NCBI GenBank assembly: GCA_018902545.1
Contig: JAHIQM010000010.1
Span: 62,001-126,000, forward strand
DNA from: Pseudomonadota bacterium
GTDB taxonomy: Bacteria > Desulfobacterota > Desulfovibrionia > Desulfovibrionales > Desulfomicrobiaceae
Length of the DNA stretch: 64,000 nucleotides
Direction: 5' to 3'
Position 1 is the first letter of the stretch. Each line of letters starts with the position of its first letter. This document shows positions 45,534 to 56,096 of this stretch, one piece after another. A program made the position numbers and the translations under genes. The notes below the pieces were generated by a model. The model was not told the DNA's origin, did no database searches, and saw only the letters and a list, made by a program, of their open reading frames with translations.

Positions 45534-46748
45534 TTATTTGTTTTCGGCTTCCAGATGCAGCAGGTGGCCGAGCTTGGAATACTTGGTGTGCAGGTAGCAC
45601 TTGTTGTCGTCGCAGACCGGGATTTCGATGGGCATCCGCTCCACGACTTTCAGGCCGTAGCCTTCGAGCCCAATGATCTTCTTGGGATTGTTGGTCAGCA
45701 GGCGCATGCGCTTCACGCCAAGGTCGACCAGGATCTGCGCGCCCAGGCCGTAATCGCGCAGGTCCGGCGCGAAGCCCAGTTCGATGTTGGCCTCCACGGT
45801 GTCGCGGCCCTCGTCCTGCAGGTGGTAGGCCTTGATCTTGTTGCCAAGGCCGATGCCCCGGCCTTCCTGGCGCATGTACAGGATGACGCCCGATCCCTCG
45901 TCGTTGACCACCTGCATGGCCCGCTGCAGTTGGCTACCGCAGTCGCAGCGCATGGACCCGAACACGTCGCCGGTCAGGCATTCGCTGTGTACGCGCACCA
46001 GCACGGGAGTCTCTTCGTTGATCTCGCCCTTGATCAACGCGAGATGGGTGTGGCTGTCGATATCGTTTTCATAGGCCACAATGGTGAATTCGCCGTAGCA
46101 GGTGGGCATGCGCGCCTCGGCCACGCGGCGCACCAGGGAGTCCTTGCGCGAGCGGTAGGCGATGAGATCGGCGATGGTGGCGATCTTCATGTTGTGCTCT
46201 TCAGCAAATTTGCGCAGGTCGGGCATGCGCGACATGGTGCCGTCGTCGTTCATGATCTCGCAGATGACGGCCGCGCCCTTGAGCCCGGCCAGGCGGGACA
46301 GGTCCACGGAGCCTTCGGTCTGTCCGGCGCGGACCAGCACCCCTCCAGGCTTGGCGCGCAGGGGAAAGATGTGCCCGGGGGTGGCCAGGTCGGCGGGCGT
46401 GGTCTCGTCGGCCACTGCGGTCTGGATGGTCAGGGCCCGGTCGTGGGCGGAGATGCCCGTGGTCACGCCCTGTTTGGCCTCAATGGAAACGGTGAAGTTG
46501 GTGCCGAATTTGGAGGTATTGCGCCGCGCCATGAGCGGCAATTCCAGCTTGTCCACCAGGGCCGGTTCCAGGGCGAGGCAGATGAGGCCGCGGCCGAACT
46601 TGGCCATGAAATTGATGGCGTCCGGCGTGACCTTTTCGGCGGCGATGGTCAGGTCGCCCTCGTTTTCACGGTCCTCGTCGTCGACCAGGATGATCATGTT
46701 CCCGGCCTTTATTTCCTTGATGGCCTCTTCGGCCGAACATTTTTGCAT
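45534..46748 (-). CDS. ribBA: Bifunctional DHBP synthase / GTP cyclohydrolase II
   Basis: 404 residues. N-terminal RibB domain (about 1-200) with [16 protein letters not shown] and HTGI-type equivalent [14 protein letters not shown]-terminal RibA domain (about 205-400) with zinc ligands in [21 protein letters not shown] and [16 protein letters not shown]. Both active sites look intact, so it can make both riboflavin precursors. Start after AGAGGA. Confidence 0.98.
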   Translation of the reverse strand: MQKCSAEEAIKEIKAGNMIILVDDEDRENEGDLTIAAEKVTPDAINFMAKFGRGLICLALEPALVDKLELPLMARRNTSKFGTNFTVSIEAKQGVTTGISAHDRALTIQTAVADETTPADLATPGHIFPLRAKPGGVLVRAGQTEGSVDLSRLAGLKGAAVICEIMNDDGTMSRMPDLRKFAEEHNMKIATIADLIAYRSRKDSLVRRVAEARMPTCYGEFTIVAYENDIDSHTHLALIKGEINEETPVLVRVHSECLTGDVFGSMRCDCGSQLQRAMQVVNDEGSGVILYMRQEGRGIGLGNKIKAYHLQDEGRDTVEANIELGFAPDLRDYGLGAQILVDLGVKRMRLLTNNPKKIIGLEGYGLKVVERMPIEIPVCDDNKCYLHTKYSKLGHLLHLEAENK

Positions 46749-46787
46749 GGTATCCTCTTTATGGGCTTTTCGGACTTGGGAGAGCTC

Positions 46788-47441
46788 TCAAAATCCGTGT
46801 TCTTTCAGAAAATCGGGGGTGATGGCGGAAGCGGCCTGGGTGCGGCCCTCGTTCCAGGGGCCGAGCATGCGCTGCACGTACTTGCCGATGACGTCGGTCT
46901 CCATGTTGACGTGCCGTCCCTGTTCCCATCCCGAAATGGTAGTTTCCCGCTGCGTGGCCGGGATGATGTTTACTTCCAAATACCCCTGACCGCAATCGTT
47001 GACTGTCAGGCTGATCCCGTCCAGGGCCACGGAGCCCTTGGCAATGACCTGTGGCGACTGCGCAGCCGGGAAGCCCAGCCGGTAGATCCGGGACTGTCCG
47101 GCCTGGCGAATGGACTCGACCTCGGCCAGGCAATCGACATGCCCCGAGACGATGTGTCCGCCGAGCCGGTCACCCAGGGCCAGGGCGCGCTCCAGATTGA
47201 CCGCCGAGGACACGCGCAGGTCCCCCAGGTTGGTCACGGACATGGTTTCCATCGATGCGTAGGCCGTGAACCAGCCCGCGCCGAAAGTTTCAACCGTCAG
47301 GCAGACTCCGTTCACGGCGATGGATTCGCCAAGGGCGTAGTCGGTCAGGGTAAATTCCGGGCGTACGGTGAAGCGGGTTTCGCCGCCGCGCCGGTCCATG
47401 GCCGCGATCCGGCCCAGTCCCTGGATGATTCCTGTGAACAT
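46788..47441 (-). CDS. ribE: Riboflavin synthase, alpha subunit
   Basis: 217 residues in two lumazine-binding repeats: MFTGIIQGLG...ESIAVNGVCLTVE, and GGHIVSGHVDCLAEVESI...GSVALDGISLTVN. It dismutates two lumazines to riboflavin. Start after AAAGGAG, 2 bases past ribD stop. Confidence 0.98.
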   Translation of the reverse strand: MFTGIIQGLGRIAAMDRRGGETRFTVRPEFTLTDYALGESIAVNGVCLTVETFGAGWFTAYASMETMSVTNLGDLRVSSAVNLERALALGDRLGGHIVSGHVDCLAEVESIRQAGQSRIYRLGFPAAQSPQVIAKGSVALDGISLTVNDCGQGYLEVNIIPATQRETTISGWEQGRHVNMETDVIGKYVQRMLGPWNEGRTQAASAITPDFLKEHGF

Positions 47442-47443
47442 GC

Positions 47444-48568
47444 CTACTCCTTTGCGCGCAGCCTGAGATAAAGGTCGGTTTCGAAAAATCCCTGCTCCAC
47501 GGTTCGAAATTCCCAGCAGTCCTGCATGGACAGGGCCTTGCGTCCGGCAAAGGCTGACCGGCCTTCCTCGTCACCCAGAACCTTCATGGCCTGGAAGATG
47601 CGCAGTTCATCGACCAGTCCCTGACTTTGCATGGAGCCAGCCAGATGCCCGCCGCCTTCGGTCAGGGTGTGATGGCAGCCGCGATCCGTGCGCAGCAGGC
47701 GCAGTCCCTCGCCCAGGTCAAGGGTTTCGGGCGCGGACTTTACGTTCGGCAAGCCCCAGACCGTCACTCCCAGATCGGTCAGTCGCGTGGCGCGCGCGGA
47801 CCGGCTTTCGGCCTCCGTGGTCCAGAAGATGGACTTCTCTGGCCTTGAGGACAAAAGATTCGAACTGCGGGCAGGATCGGGCAGGGTCCTCGATACGATC
47901 ACGGCCAGGGGCTGCGGCCCTTCGTAGCCTGGCATCCGGCAGGTCAGGGTCGGGTTGTCCGCGCGGAATGTGCCGCCGCCGACGATGACGGCCCCGCACA
48001 AGCTTCGCAGTCTGTGTACTTCGCGGCGCGACGCTTCGCCGGAGATCCAGGCCGCCTGCCCGTCGCGGGTGGCGATCTTGCCGTCCAGCGTGGTGGCCAG
48101 CTTGAGGATGGAATACGGGCGAGCCGTGGTCTGCCAGATCAGAAAGTCGGCGATGAGATCCCTGCATTCCTTTTCCATCAGGCCCATGCGCACGGTGACT
48201 CCCATGCTCTGCAGATGCGCCGCCCCGCCCCCGGCTACGGACCGGTTGGGATCGGGGCAGCCGATGACCACTTCGGGAATTCCCGCCATAAGGATGGCCT
48301 GGGTGCACGGCGGGGTTTTGCCGTGGTGGTTGCATGGCTCCAGTGTGACGTAGAGGATGCACCGGCGCGGATCGATTCCCTTGGCTTTGGCGTCGTGCAG
48401 GGCCTCGACCTCGGCGTGGGGTTTTCCGCACGCCGTGTGCCAGCCCTTGGCCACCACAGTGCCTTCGTGCACCAGTACCGCGCCCACACAGGGATTGGGC
48501 GCGGTGTGCCCACGGCCCTGCTCGGCCAGGCGGATGGCCTGCTCCATGAACTGGTGATCGTCAGGCAT
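47444..48568 (-). CDS. ribD: Riboflavin biosynthesis deaminase/reductase
   Basis: 374 residues. The N-terminal deaminase (about 1-145) has HAEVEAL and [15 protein letters not shown] zinc motifs; the C-terminal reductase (about 150-370) has [22 protein letters not shown] and [11 protein letters not shown]. It does two consecutive steps of the pathway. Start overlaps the dCMP deaminase stop by 8 bases. Confidence 0.98.
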   Translation of the reverse strand: MPDDHQFMEQAIRLAEQGRGHTAPNPCVGAVLVHEGTVVAKGWHTACGKPHAEVEALHDAKAKGIDPRRCILYVTLEPCNHHGKTPPCTQAILMAGIPEVVIGCPDPNRSVAGGGAAHLQSMGVTVRMGLMEKECRDLIADFLIWQTTARPYSILKLATTLDGKIATRDGQAAWISGEASRREVHRLRSLCGAVIVGGGTFRADNPTLTCRMPGYEGPQPLAVIVSRTLPDPARSSNLLSSRPEKSIFWTTEAESRSARATRLTDLGVTVWGLPNVKSAPETLDLGEGLRLLRTDRGCHHTLTEGGGHLAGSMQSQGLVDELRIFQAMKVLGDEEGRSAFAGRKALSMQDCWEFRTVEQGFFETDLYLRLRAKE

Positions 48569-49022
48569 CGTCAGGTTTCTCCAGGCGCGAATAGGGAATT
48601 CTTGCTTCGTCGAGCATCTGCCGGGACATTTCGTCGGGGTAGCCCTCGGCGAAGAAGATGGCCCGGACCCGGCAGTTGATGAGCATCTTGGCGCACAGGA
48701 TGCACGGTTGGGTCGTGCAGAAAATATCCGCGCCCTCGATGCTTACTCCATGGATGGCGGCCTGGATGATGACGTTCTGCTCGGCGTGCAGGGCGCGGCA
48801 TAGCTCGTGGCGCTGACCCGAGGGGATGCCCAGCTTTTCGCGCAGACATCCGAGCTCAAGGCAGTGGGTCAGCCCGGCGGGCGCGCCGTTGTACCCTGTG
48901 GCCAGGATGCGTTTGTCCTTCACGGCCAGAGAACCGACCTTGCGCCGCAAACAGGTGGAGCGCTCGGCCACCAGATAGGCGATGTCCATGAAATATTGCG
49001 GCCAGGGGATGCGGTTGTCCAT
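48561..49022 (-). CDS. dCMP/cytidine deaminase-family protein (ComEB-like)
   Basis: 153 residues, a zinc deaminase: [11 protein letters not shown] (catalytic Glu) and [14 protein letters not shown]. The N-terminal [24 protein letters not shown] and [21 protein letters not shown] match the dCMP deaminase group and carry further cysteines. It should deaminate dCMP to dUMP for thymidylate supply. ATG at 49022 sits behind AGAGG. Placed ahead of ribD, another member of the same fold. Confidence 0.93.
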   Translation of the reverse strand: MDNRIPWPQYFMDIAYLVAERSTCLRRKVGSLAVKDKRILATGYNGAPAGLTHCLELGCLREKLGIPSGQRHELCRALHAEQNVIIQAAIHGVSIEGADIFCTTQPCILCAKMLINCRVRAIFFAEGYPDEMSRQMLDEARIPYSRLEKPDDA

Positions 49023-49044
49023 GGTCACCTCTTTGGAAACGAAT

Positions 49045-49078
49045 CAACCACAGGGCCCTTTAATCGGCCCTGTGGTTG
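49045..49078 (-). terminator. Hairpin between glyA and dCMP deaminase
   Basis: Perfect 13-bp stem CAACCACAGGGCC / GGCCCTGTGGTTG with an 8-base loop, 27 bases past glyA. Tail TTGATTCGTTTCC is poor in T, so it may be a partial terminator or mRNA-end barrier. Confidence 0.6.
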
Positions 49079-49104
49079 GAGAAAGGCGGTGAAAAAAGGG
49101 TGGT

Positions 49105-50343
49105 CTACCAGGCGAAAAGCGGGAACTGGCCCGCGAATTTCTCCACTTCAAGCCGAATCTCGGTCAGTCTGGAGTCGTTGTCCAGGTTCTCGAGGATGGC
49201 GACAATCCATTTGGCCACCTTGCGCATGTCATCGGTCTTCATGCCCCGGGTGGTTAGCGCCGGAGTGCCCAAGCGTACTCCGGAGGTGACAAAGGGCGAG
49301 CGGGTCTCGAAAGGCACCGTGTTCTTGTTCACGGTGATGCCGCCCTTGTCCAGGCCGATCTCGGCATCCTTGCCGGTGATGTCCTGAGCGGTGAGATCCA
49401 CGAGCATGAGGTGGTTGTCCGTGCCGCCGGAGACCAGGTGATACCCGGCGGCCGTCAGTTCGGCGGCCAGGGTCTGGGCGTTGATGATAACCTGCTGCTG
49501 GTAACCCTTGAATTCCGGACGCAGCGCCTCGGCAAAAGCCACGGCCTTGGCTGCGATGACGTGCATGAGCGGCCCGCCCTGGATGCCGGGGAAAATCTGG
49601 GAATTGAGGCTTTTGCCGAATTCTTCAGAGCTTAAGATCATGCCGCCGCGAGGGCCGCGTAGGGTTTTGTGCGTGGTCGTAGTGGTGTAGTGCGCGTGCT
49701 TGATGGGCGAGGGGTGCAGACCCGTGGCTACCAGACCGGCGATGTGCGCCATGTCCACCAGCAGTTTGGCCTCCACTTTGTCGGCGATGGCCCGGAAGCG
49801 TTCGAAATCAAGGGTGCGCGGATAGGCACTGGCTCCGGCGATGATCATCTGGGGCTTGTGTTCCAGAGCCAGAGCTTCGATCTCGTCGTAGTTGATCTGG
49901 CCTGTTTCCTTTTCCACGCCGTAAAAGGCGGTCTTGAACAGGCGACCCGAGAAGTTGACCGGGCTGCCGTGGGTCAGGTGCCCACCGTGGGACAGGTTCA
50001 TGCCGAGGATGGTGTCGCCGGGCTGGATGGCCGCAAAATACGCGCCCATGTTGGCCTGGGAGCCGGAGTGGGGCTGGACGTTGGCGTACTCGGCCCCAAA
50101 AAGCTGGCGGGCCCGCTCCATGGCCAGGTTTTCGGCCATGTCCACAAACTCGCACCCGCCATAGTAGCGCTTGCCCGGGTAGCCTTCGGCGTACTTGTGG
50201 GTCATGACGCTGCCCATGGCGGCGCGGACCGCAAGGGAGGTGAAGTTCTCCGAGGCGATGAGTTCGAGTTTGGTGATCTGGCGGTTGGTCTCCAGCTGGA
50301 TCGCTTTTGCGATCTGCGGATCCTGGCGGGTGAGTTCGTCCAT
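49105..50343 (-). CDS. glyA: Serine hydroxymethyltransferase
   Basis: 412 residues. Interconverts serine and glycine with tetrahydrofolate. PLP-binding lysine lies in [15 protein letters not shown]; other blocks are [32 protein letters not shown] and [18 protein letters not shown] at 50343 follows GGAGA; the frame upstream overlaps fabF and is not used. Confidence 0.99.
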   Translation of the reverse strand: MDELTRQDPQIAKAIQLETNRQITKLELIASENFTSLAVRAAMGSVMTHKYAEGYPGKRYYGGCEFVDMAENLAMERARQLFGAEYANVQPHSGSQANMGAYFAAIQPGDTILGMNLSHGGHLTHGSPVNFSGRLFKTAFYGVEKETGQINYDEIEALALEHKPQMIIAGASAYPRTLDFERFRAIADKVEAKLLVDMAHIAGLVATGLHPSPIKHAHYTTTTTHKTLRGPRGGMILSSEEFGKSLNSQIFPGIQGGPLMHVIAAKAVAFAEALRPEFKGYQQQVIINAQTLAAELTAAGYHLVSGGTDNHLMLVDLTAQDITGKDAEIGLDKGGITVNKNTVPFETRSPFVTSGVRLGTPALTTRGMKTDDMRKVAKWIVAILENLDNDSRLTEIRLEVEKFAGQFPLFAW

Positions 50344-50381
50344 GGTGTCTCCAACTGTTGAGCCGCGTGTGCGGCGAATCG

Positions 50382-51623
50382 TTATTTGAAACTGCGCAGG
50401 ATAATGGACGCGTTGGTGCCGCCGAATCCGAACGAGTTGCTGATGCCGTATTCCAGTTCCATTTCCCGGCTGCCGTTTGGCGTGTAGTCCAGATCGCAAT
50501 CCGGGTCCGGGGTGTCCTGGTTGATGGTGCCGGGCACGATGCCGGTCGTCAGGCTCATGATCGTGAAGACGGCCTCGGCGCCGCCGGCCGCCCCGAGCAG
50601 GTGCCCGATCATGCTCTTGTTGGCGGTGATGGGCATCTTGTACGCGTGATCGCCGAACACGGCCTTGATGGCCTTGGTTTCGGTCTTGTCGTTGAGCTTG
50701 GTGGACGTGCCGTGGGCGTTGATAAAACTGATTTGTTCGGGAGCCAGCTGCGCGTCGCGCAGGGCGAATTTCATGGCCTGAGCCATGCCCGTGCCCGACT
50801 CTTCGGGGGCGGCGATGTGGTACGCATCGCCGGATGCTCCGTAGCCAACGACCTCACCGTAGATTTTGGCCCCGCGGGCCAGGGCGTGCTCAAGCTCTTC
50901 AAGCATGAGTAGGCCCGCACCCTCGCCGATGATGAACCCGGTGCGGTCGGCGTCAAAGGGACGGCTGGCCTTCTGCGGATCGTCGTTGCGGGTGGACAGG
51001 GCCTTCATGGCTGTGAAGCCGGACACGCCCATGGGCGTGATGGTCGACTCGACACCGCCGGTGATGCAGGCCTTGATGCGTCCGAGTTTGATGTCGGAGA
51101 ACGCATAGCCGATGGCGTGTGTGGCCGAGGCGCAGGCCGACGTGGTGACCAGATTCGGGCCTTTGGCCCCGGTCTGGATGGAAATCTGACCCGAGGCCAT
51201 GTTGGCGATGAGCATGGGAATATAGAAGGGCGAGATCCTTCCTGGGCCGGATTTGAGCAGCTTCGAGTGAAATTCCTCGATGGTGGACAACCCGCCCAGG
51301 CCGCAGCCGAGCAGCACGCCCACTTCCGGGGCCGTGGCCTCGTCCATGACCATGCCGCAGTCTTCCATGAGCTGTTTGCCCGCGGCCACGGCGATCTGGA
51401 CAAAACGGTCCATGCGTTTGGCTTCCTTGACCCCGACGTAATCCGTGGGTTCGAAATTTTTCAGTTCGCCCGCAATCTTGGCGTCGAACTCGGAAGCATC
51501 AAAGAGGGTGATGGGCCCGATGCCGGATACCCCGGCGACCAGGTTGGCCCAGCTGTCCTGCAGGGAATTGCCAATGGGGGTCAGGGCCGCAAGCCCGGTA
51601 ACGACAACGCGTTTTCCAATCAT
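50382..51623 (-). CDS. fabF: 3-Oxoacyl-ACP synthase II
   Basis: 413 residues, elongating condensing enzyme. Catalytic triad Cys in [15 protein letters not shown], His in [15 protein letters not shown] and His in [14 protein letters not shown]. Start after GAGAAG. Separated from acpP by a strong terminator, so it likely has its own promoter or depends on read-through. Confidence 0.98.
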   Translation of the reverse strand: MIGKRVVVTGLAALTPIGNSLQDSWANLVAGVSGIGPITLFDASEFDAKIAGELKNFEPTDYVGVKEAKRMDRFVQIAVAAGKQLMEDCGMVMDEATAPEVGVLLGCGLGGLSTIEEFHSKLLKSGPGRISPFYIPMLIANMASGQISIQTGAKGPNLVTTSACASATHAIGYAFSDIKLGRIKACITGGVESTITPMGVSGFTAMKALSTRNDDPQKASRPFDADRTGFIIGEGAGLLMLEELEHALARGAKIYGEVVGYGASGDAYHIAAPEESGTGMAQAMKFALRDAQLAPEQISFINAHGTSTKLNDKTETKAIKAVFGDHAYKMPITANKSMIGHLLGAAGGAEAVFTIMSLTTGIVPGTINQDTPDPDCDLDYTPNGSREMELEYGISNSFGFGGTNASIILRSFK

Positions 51624-51677
51624 GGTCTTCTCGAAAGTAGGACTTGCCGGGCGGGAAAATCCGACCGGCGGTGCATG

Positions 51678-51710
51678 AAAAAAAAGGTACCCCAGACGGC
51701 CCGGGGTACC
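51678..51710 (-). terminator. Terminator between acpP and fabF
   Basis: Perfect 8-bp stem GGTACCCC / GGGGTACC with a 9-base loop and eight T on the minus strand, 24 bases past acpP. Confidence 0.93.
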
Positions 51711-51733
51711 GTGTCATGGCGACGTAACGTGTC

Positions 51734-51964
51734 CTAGGACTTGGACTTGATGTAGTTGATGGCGTCCTGGACTGTGGCGATCTTCTGGGCATCTTCGTCG
51801 TCGATCTCGATGTCGAATTCCTCTTCCATGGCCATGATCAGTTCGGTCAGGTCCAGGGAGTCGGCGCCCAGGGACTCCACAAAGGAGGACTCAGGCTTCA
51901 CTTCGTCCGCGGAAACGCCCAGCTGCTCAACCACCAGTTCTTTGACTTTTTCTTCAATAGACAT
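51734..51964 (-). CDS. acpP: Acyl carrier protein
   Basis: 76 residues, strongly acidic. The phosphopantetheine attachment Ser is in [13 protein letters not shown]. The ATG at 51964 is placed six bases after GGAGG; an ATG two codons upstream touches the site and is less likely. Highly expressed carrier of growing acyl chains. Confidence 0.99.
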   Translation of the reverse strand: MSIEEKVKELVVEQLGVSADEVKPESSFVESLGADSLDLTELIMAMEEEFDIEIDDEDAQKIATVQDAINYIKSKS

Positions 51965-52008
51965 TTTCATCCTCCAAAGTGTGTATTCGTACGTAATGTG
52001 GAATCCGG

Positions 52009-52752
52009 CTACTGGTACATGCCGCCGTTGATTCCGAGCACCTGACCGGTGATGTAATCAGCCTGGTCGGATGCAAGATAGGCCACGGCATCGGCGATGG
52101 CCTGCGCCGATCCGAGGCGTCCCAGAGGAATGCGTTCAAGGTACTTGTCCCGCACATCCTTGGGGAGAGTTTCAGTCATGTCGGTCTCGATGAACCCCGG
52201 CGCGATGGCGTTGACAGTGATGCCGCGTGATCCAAGTTCCAGGGCTGCGGACTTGGTCAGCCCGATGAGGCCGGCCTTGGACGCGCTGTAGTTGGATTGC
52301 CCGGCATTGCCCATCTGCCCCACGACGGAGGAAATATTGACGATGCGCCCCTTGCGCTGCTTGAGCATGATCTTGGCCGCCTGCTGCAGGCAGACGAAGG
52401 CTCCGGTCAGGTTGATCTGGATCACCTGCTCCCACTGCTCGCGCTTCATGCGCATGATCAGCCCGTCCTTGGTGATACCTGCGTTGTTGACCAGCAGATC
52501 AAGGCTGACCTTGTCCTTGATTTGCACCGCGAAAAAATCGTCCACGGCGTCCCAGTCGCTGGCGTCAAGCAAAAAAGACCGGGCTGCGCCGCCATCTGCC
52601 GCTACTTCGGCGCACACTGCTTCGGCCAGTTCCGGCCTGCTGACGTAGGTGAAATAAACCTGGTACCCCAAGCCTGCAAGTTTTTTTACGATCGCCTTGC
52701 CGATCCCGCGTGTGCCGCCGGTGACCAGGGCGGTCTTGATCAGTTCGCTCAT
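52009..52752 (-). CDS. fabG: 3-Oxoacyl-ACP reductase
   Basis: 247 residues, SDR fold. NADPH site [19 protein letters not shown], catalytic Ser in [11 protein letters not shown] and YSASKAG for Tyr-Lys. C-terminal [14 protein letters not shown] is the family end. GAGG precedes the ATG. Between fabH and acpP as in many bacteria. Confidence 0.98.
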   Translation of the reverse strand: MSELIKTALVTGGTRGIGKAIVKKLAGLGYQVYFTYVSRPELAEAVCAEVAADGGAARSFLLDASDWDAVDDFFAVQIKDKVSLDLLVNNAGITKDGLIMRMKREQWEQVIQINLTGAFVCLQQAAKIMLKQRKGRIVNISSVVGQMGNAGQSNYSASKAGLIGLTKSAALELGSRGITVNAIAPGFIETDMTETLPKDVRDKYLERIPLGRLGSAQAIADAVAYLASDQADYITGQVLGINGGMYQ

Positions 52753-52808
52753 GATTGACCTCGTGGGTATGCTTGAAAACAGCGAATTGAGTGGTTACTC
52801 AATGGCCG

Positions 52809-53798
52809 TTAAAATTGCAACAAGGCCGATGCCCAGGTGAACCCGCCGCCAAAGGCCGTGAGCAGGACTTTCATTCCGGGCTGGATGCGCCCGGAGGCCT
52901 CGGCCTCGGTCAGCGCGATGGGTATGGACGCCGCCGACGTGTTGCCGACGCGGTCCACGTTGACATAGATCTTGTCCATGTCCACACTCATTTTTTTGCT
53001 GATGGCCTCGATGATGCGCATGTTGGCCTGATGGGGGATGATGAGATCGATGTCGTTTGTGGTCAGGCCGTTGCGTTCGAGCAGGTTCCCGGAAATGTCG
53101 GCCATGAAGCGCACCGCGTGCTTGAACACGTCGCGTCCGTTCATTTCGACGAAGTATTCCGGTCCGATGGTCTGGCCAAGCACCGGCTTGCAGGCCGAGC
53201 CGCCGCCGTGGATGGTCAAAAGTCCCCCCACGGAGCCGTCGGCCTTGAGCATGGCGTCAACAACCCTGATCCTGCCGGGATTGGCCTGTCCGGTCACCAC
53301 GGCCGCGCCCGCGCCGTCGCCGAAGAGGACGCAGGTGGTGCGGTCTTCAAAGTTGATGCGCGAGGTGGTCACCTCGCTGCCGACGATCAGGATTTTGGCG
53401 TCCGGATACATGCAGGCATACGCCCGGGCAGTCTCCAGACAATACAGAAAACCGGAGCAGGCCGCAGCCAGGTCGAAGGCCGGCAAGCCTTTGAGGCCCA
53501 GCAAGTCCTGCAGCAGGCAGGACGTGGAAGGCATATTGTAGTCTCCGGAAAAGGTTCCGACAAAAATATGGGTAAGATCCTGGGCGGACATCCCCGCGTT
53601 ATCCAGGGCTTTGCATGCGGCATGGTAGGCAAGGACGGAGCAGGGTTCGTCGTCCTGGGCGAAATATCTGGAGGAGATGCCGGTGCGCGTACGAATCCAT
53701 TCGTCGGAAGTCTCGACGATTTTTTCCATATCCGAATTTGTTACGAGGGTCCTGGGCAGGTGCAAGCCCAGTCCCGAAATGAAGCACGGTGAAGACAT
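52809..53798 (-). CDS. fabH: 3-Oxoacyl-ACP synthase III
   Basis: 329 residues, starts fatty-acid synthesis from acyl-CoA and malonyl-ACP. Catalytic Cys in LAAACSGFLY, His in IPHQANMRI and Asn in VGNTSAASI. ATG at 53798 follows AGGAA; upstream codons run into plsX. Confidence 0.98.
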   Translation of the reverse strand: MSSPCFISGLGLHLPRTLVTNSDMEKIVETSDEWIRTRTGISSRYFAQDDEPCSVLAYHAACKALDNAGMSAQDLTHIFVGTFSGDYNMPSTSCLLQDLLGLKGLPAFDLAAACSGFLYCLETARAYACMYPDAKILIVGSEVTTSRINFEDRTTCVLFGDGAGAAVVTGQANPGRIRVVDAMLKADGSVGGLLTIHGGGSACKPVLGQTIGPEYFVEMNGRDVFKHAVRFMADISGNLLERNGLTTNDIDLIIPHQANMRIIEAISKKMSVDMDKIYVNVDRVGNTSAASIPIALTEAEASGRIQPGMKVLLTAFGGGFTWASALLQF

Positions 53799-53846
53799 GA
53801 GAGGATTCCTACATTCCCTTGAGGGGCGCTGCGTCACGCTGCGAAG

Positions 53847-54914
53847 CTAGAGGGCCGAGGCGTCCTGCCTGAGGGCGGAGGCCTTTCCGGTCCGTGAGAA
53901 AAGGCTCAGTTCCGTGTTGGCGTGCAGGCCTTCGACGAGGTGGTCGTTGGCCTTTTTTTTCACGAAAATGGCCGCTTGCTGCAGCGCAGTGGTGATGGCC
54001 CGCGCATTTGATTTGCCGTGGCAGACAATGGCGATGCCGTTCAAGCCAAGAATGGGCGCGCCTCCGTACTCGGCGTAGTCGATTTTTTTGGCGAAGCGCT
54101 TGAAGGCGGGCAGGGCGATGAGCGTGCCCAGTCGTGACCAGATGGATTTCTTAAGTTCCGTCTTGAGCATGGACGCCAGGGCGGAGCCCAGGCCTTCGCT
54201 CAGTTTCAGGGCCACGTTGCCAACGAAACCGTCGCAGACGATGACGTCAGTATCGCCCGTGAAGACATCCCTGCCTTCAACGTTGCCGACGAAATTGAGG
54301 GAAGAACCTTTGAGCAGGGTGAAGGCGTCCTTGGTAAGGCTGTTGCCCTTGCCCTCTTCTTCGCCGATGCTCAGAATGCCGACCTTGGGATTGGCGATGT
54401 CCAGCACGCAACGAGCCAGCACTTCGGCCATGAGGCCGAACTGGACCAGATTGTACGGCTTGCAATCCGCGTTGGCGCCCACGTCGATGAGCACGATGGG
54501 CTTCTTGAGGGTCGGCATGATGGAGGCCAGCGCCGGCCGGTCCACTCCATTTATGCGCCCCAGTATGAACATGCCGCAGGCCAGGGCCGCCCCGGAATTT
54601 CCGGCGGTGACCACGCCATGTGCCCGGCCTTCGCGTACGAGGCGAAAGGCGACCTGCATGGAGCTGTCCTTTTTGCGACGCAGGACGTCCGACGGCTTCT
54701 CCGCCATGCCGGCCACCTGGGTGGTGTGCACGATTTCAAAGCGCACATCCGTGTGGGTATGTCTGTCCAGTTCCTTGCGGATGGACGACTCGTCGCCCAC
54801 CAGGATAAGGCGGGCACCAGTCTCTCGGGCAGCCGCGAGGGAGCCCGGAACGTTCACTTCCGGGCCGAAGTCTCCCCCCATGGCGTCCACGGCGAGACAG
54901 ATGTCTTTAGGCAT
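53847..54914 (-). CDS. plsX: Phosphate acyltransferase PlsX
   Basis: 355 residues. Makes acyl-phosphate from acyl-ACP for phospholipid synthesis. LAVDAMGGDFGPE, GVVTAGNSGAALACGMFILGRI, RPALASIMPT, LIDVGANADCKP and VCDGFVGNVALKLSEGL are family blocks. ATG at 54914 follows AAGG within the rpmF end; the two overlap by 8 bases. Confidence 0.98.
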   Translation of the reverse strand: MPKDICLAVDAMGGDFGPEVNVPGSLAAARETGARLILVGDESSIRKELDRHTHTDVRFEIVHTTQVAGMAEKPSDVLRRKKDSSMQVAFRLVREGRAHGVVTAGNSGAALACGMFILGRINGVDRPALASIMPTLKKPIVLIDVGANADCKPYNLVQFGLMAEVLARCVLDIANPKVGILSIGEEEGKGNSLTKDAFTLLKGSSLNFVGNVEGRDVFTGDTDVIVCDGFVGNVALKLSEGLGSALASMLKTELKKSIWSRLGTLIALPAFKRFAKKIDYAEYGGAPILGLNGIAIVCHGKSNARAITTALQQAAIFVKKKANDHLVEGLHANTELSLFSRTGKASALRQDASAL

Positions 54915-55086
54915 CTGCTGCCTTGGTGTACTGGCGTCCCTTGTATTTGCCGCAACCGGGGCAGATGCAATGGGACAGGCTGGCTTCGCCGCATTCGCAG
55001 TACACGACGTTGGGAATTGCGACATGGTCGTGGGAACGGCGCATGTTTCTTCTGGACTTGGATGTTTTCTTCTTTGGCAATGGCAT
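54907..55086 (-). CDS. rpmF: 50S ribosomal protein L32
   Basis: 59 residues: MPLPKKKTSKSRRNMRRSHD is the L32 start, followed by a zinc-ribbon CEC...CICPGC and YKGRQYTKAADA. It lies 26 bases past yceD and overlaps plsX, the conserved yceD-rpmF-plsX-fabH order, which confirms this very short gene. Confidence 0.97.
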   Translation of the reverse strand: MPLPKKKTSKSRRNMRRSHDHVAIPNVVYCECGEASLSHCICPGCGKYKGRQYTKAADA

Positions 55087-55112
55087 GATGGCACCTCTAT
55101 CTTGACAGCGAT

Positions 55113-55643
55113 CTAATTGGTTTTGATTTTAATACCTTGCAACGCTCTGGCCAGTGGTGACTGGCTGCCGGGGCTGCTGCAGGCGCATGGTTCCAGGTTC
55201 CTGTTTTTTCCGCATTGCGGGCATAGCCCCAAACACGTGTCGGCGCAAAGCATTTTTTCGGGCAGGGCCAGGAGGAATTCCTCCCACAAAAGACCCGCTA
55301 CGTCCAACTCCCAGCCGGTGTCGCAATTGCGCAGGTGGTTGGGTTCGCCTTCGACCAGGTCCTCGTCCTCGTGGGCCTCGAATCCGTCGAAGTCGTGGTC
55401 CAGGGTCACTTCGGCCTCTTCCAGGCAGCGATGACACATGGTTTTGATCGCGCCGTGAAGACGGCCATGGATCAGATACCCGTCCTGCTGGGGGACGATG
55501 TTCAGTCTGGCCGAAATCGGAACGACGATCTCCATGTCATAGTGGAACTCCTGCCAGAGTTTCCGCCAGACATCCTGGTCGTCAAATGAAAATTCCCGAC
55601 CTTGTGCCGGGAGATTTGCCAGTCCAATCCAATGTTCAACCAT
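55113..55643 (-). CDS. YceD/DUF177-family protein
   Basis: 176 residues. The DUF177 core has GRLHGAIKTMCHRCLEEAEVTLDHDFDGF and a following acidic stretch, then LWEEFLLALPEKMLC...CLGLCPQCGKN with cysteines suited to a zinc site. In other bacteria and plants it is tied to 23S rRNA processing or large-subunit assembly, which suits its place ahead of rpmF. First gene of the long minus-strand array. Confidence 0.92.
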   Translation of the reverse strand: MVEHWIGLANLPAQGREFSFDDQDVWRKLWQEFHYDMEIVVPISARLNIVPQQDGYLIHGRLHGAIKTMCHRCLEEAEVTLDHDFDGFEAHEDEDLVEGEPNHLRNCDTGWELDVAGLLWEEFLLALPEKMLCADTCLGLCPQCGKNRNLEPCACSSPGSQSPLARALQGIKIKTN

Positions 55644-55836
55644 GTGTGCACCTCGAATCGGAACGTGTATATGGCGATTCTTTTTCCTGTCAAGGATTTT
55701 TACTTGCCATCCCGGGCGTCCGGATATATGGGTCCAAATTCCTCTGGCGGCAAATCAAGTTCATGGCCGGCCGGAAGTCTCGGAGCTGCCAGGCCATGAC
55801 AGCTTAGGATATTCAAGCACTATTTAGGAGGACGTT

Positions 55837-56037
55837 ATGTCAAGAGTTTGCGATATTTGCGGGAAGGGCCCCCAGGTTGGCAACCATGTCAGCCATGCCA
55901 ACAACAAGACCAAACGGCGCTTCATGCCCAATCTCCAGGCCGTTCGTGCCCAGTTGAAGTCCGGCGAAGTGAAGCGGATGAAAGTCTGCACCCAGTGCAT
56001 TCGTTCCGGATCGGTGACCAAACCCACGGTCAACTAG
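55837..56037 (+). CDS. rpmB: 50S ribosomal protein L28
   Basis: 66 residues: [23 protein letters not shown] and [10 protein letters not shown], so both zinc-type Cys pairs are present. AGGAGG precedes the start. Divergent from yceD across a 193-base region holding both promoters. Confidence 0.98.
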   Translation: MSRVCDICGKGPQVGNHVSHANNKTKRRFMPNLQAVRAQLKSGEVKRMKVCTQCIRSGSVTKPTVN

Positions 56038-56051
56038 ACTTCCCCGTTTTC

Positions 56052-56087
56052 CAACAAAAAAGGCGACCTTGGTCGCCTTTTTTGTTG
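56052..56087. terminator. Bidirectional terminator between rpmB and sodB
   Basis: Near-palindrome: perfect 17-bp arms with GGCGACC / GGTCGCC core flanked by A and T runs on the two sides, so it serves both convergent genes. Confidence 0.95.
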
Positions 56088-56096
56088 CCTGACGTC

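Noticed and set aside
45555-47471. 638-codon + strand open frame
   Set aside because: Antisense to ribBA and ribE with their intact motifs; composition is that of a reverse-strand artefact.
48561-49104. FMN riboswitch ahead of the rib genes
   Set aside because: The space upstream of ribD is filled by the dCMP deaminase gene and the only structure is a simple hairpin; no RFN-like conserved blocks were seen.
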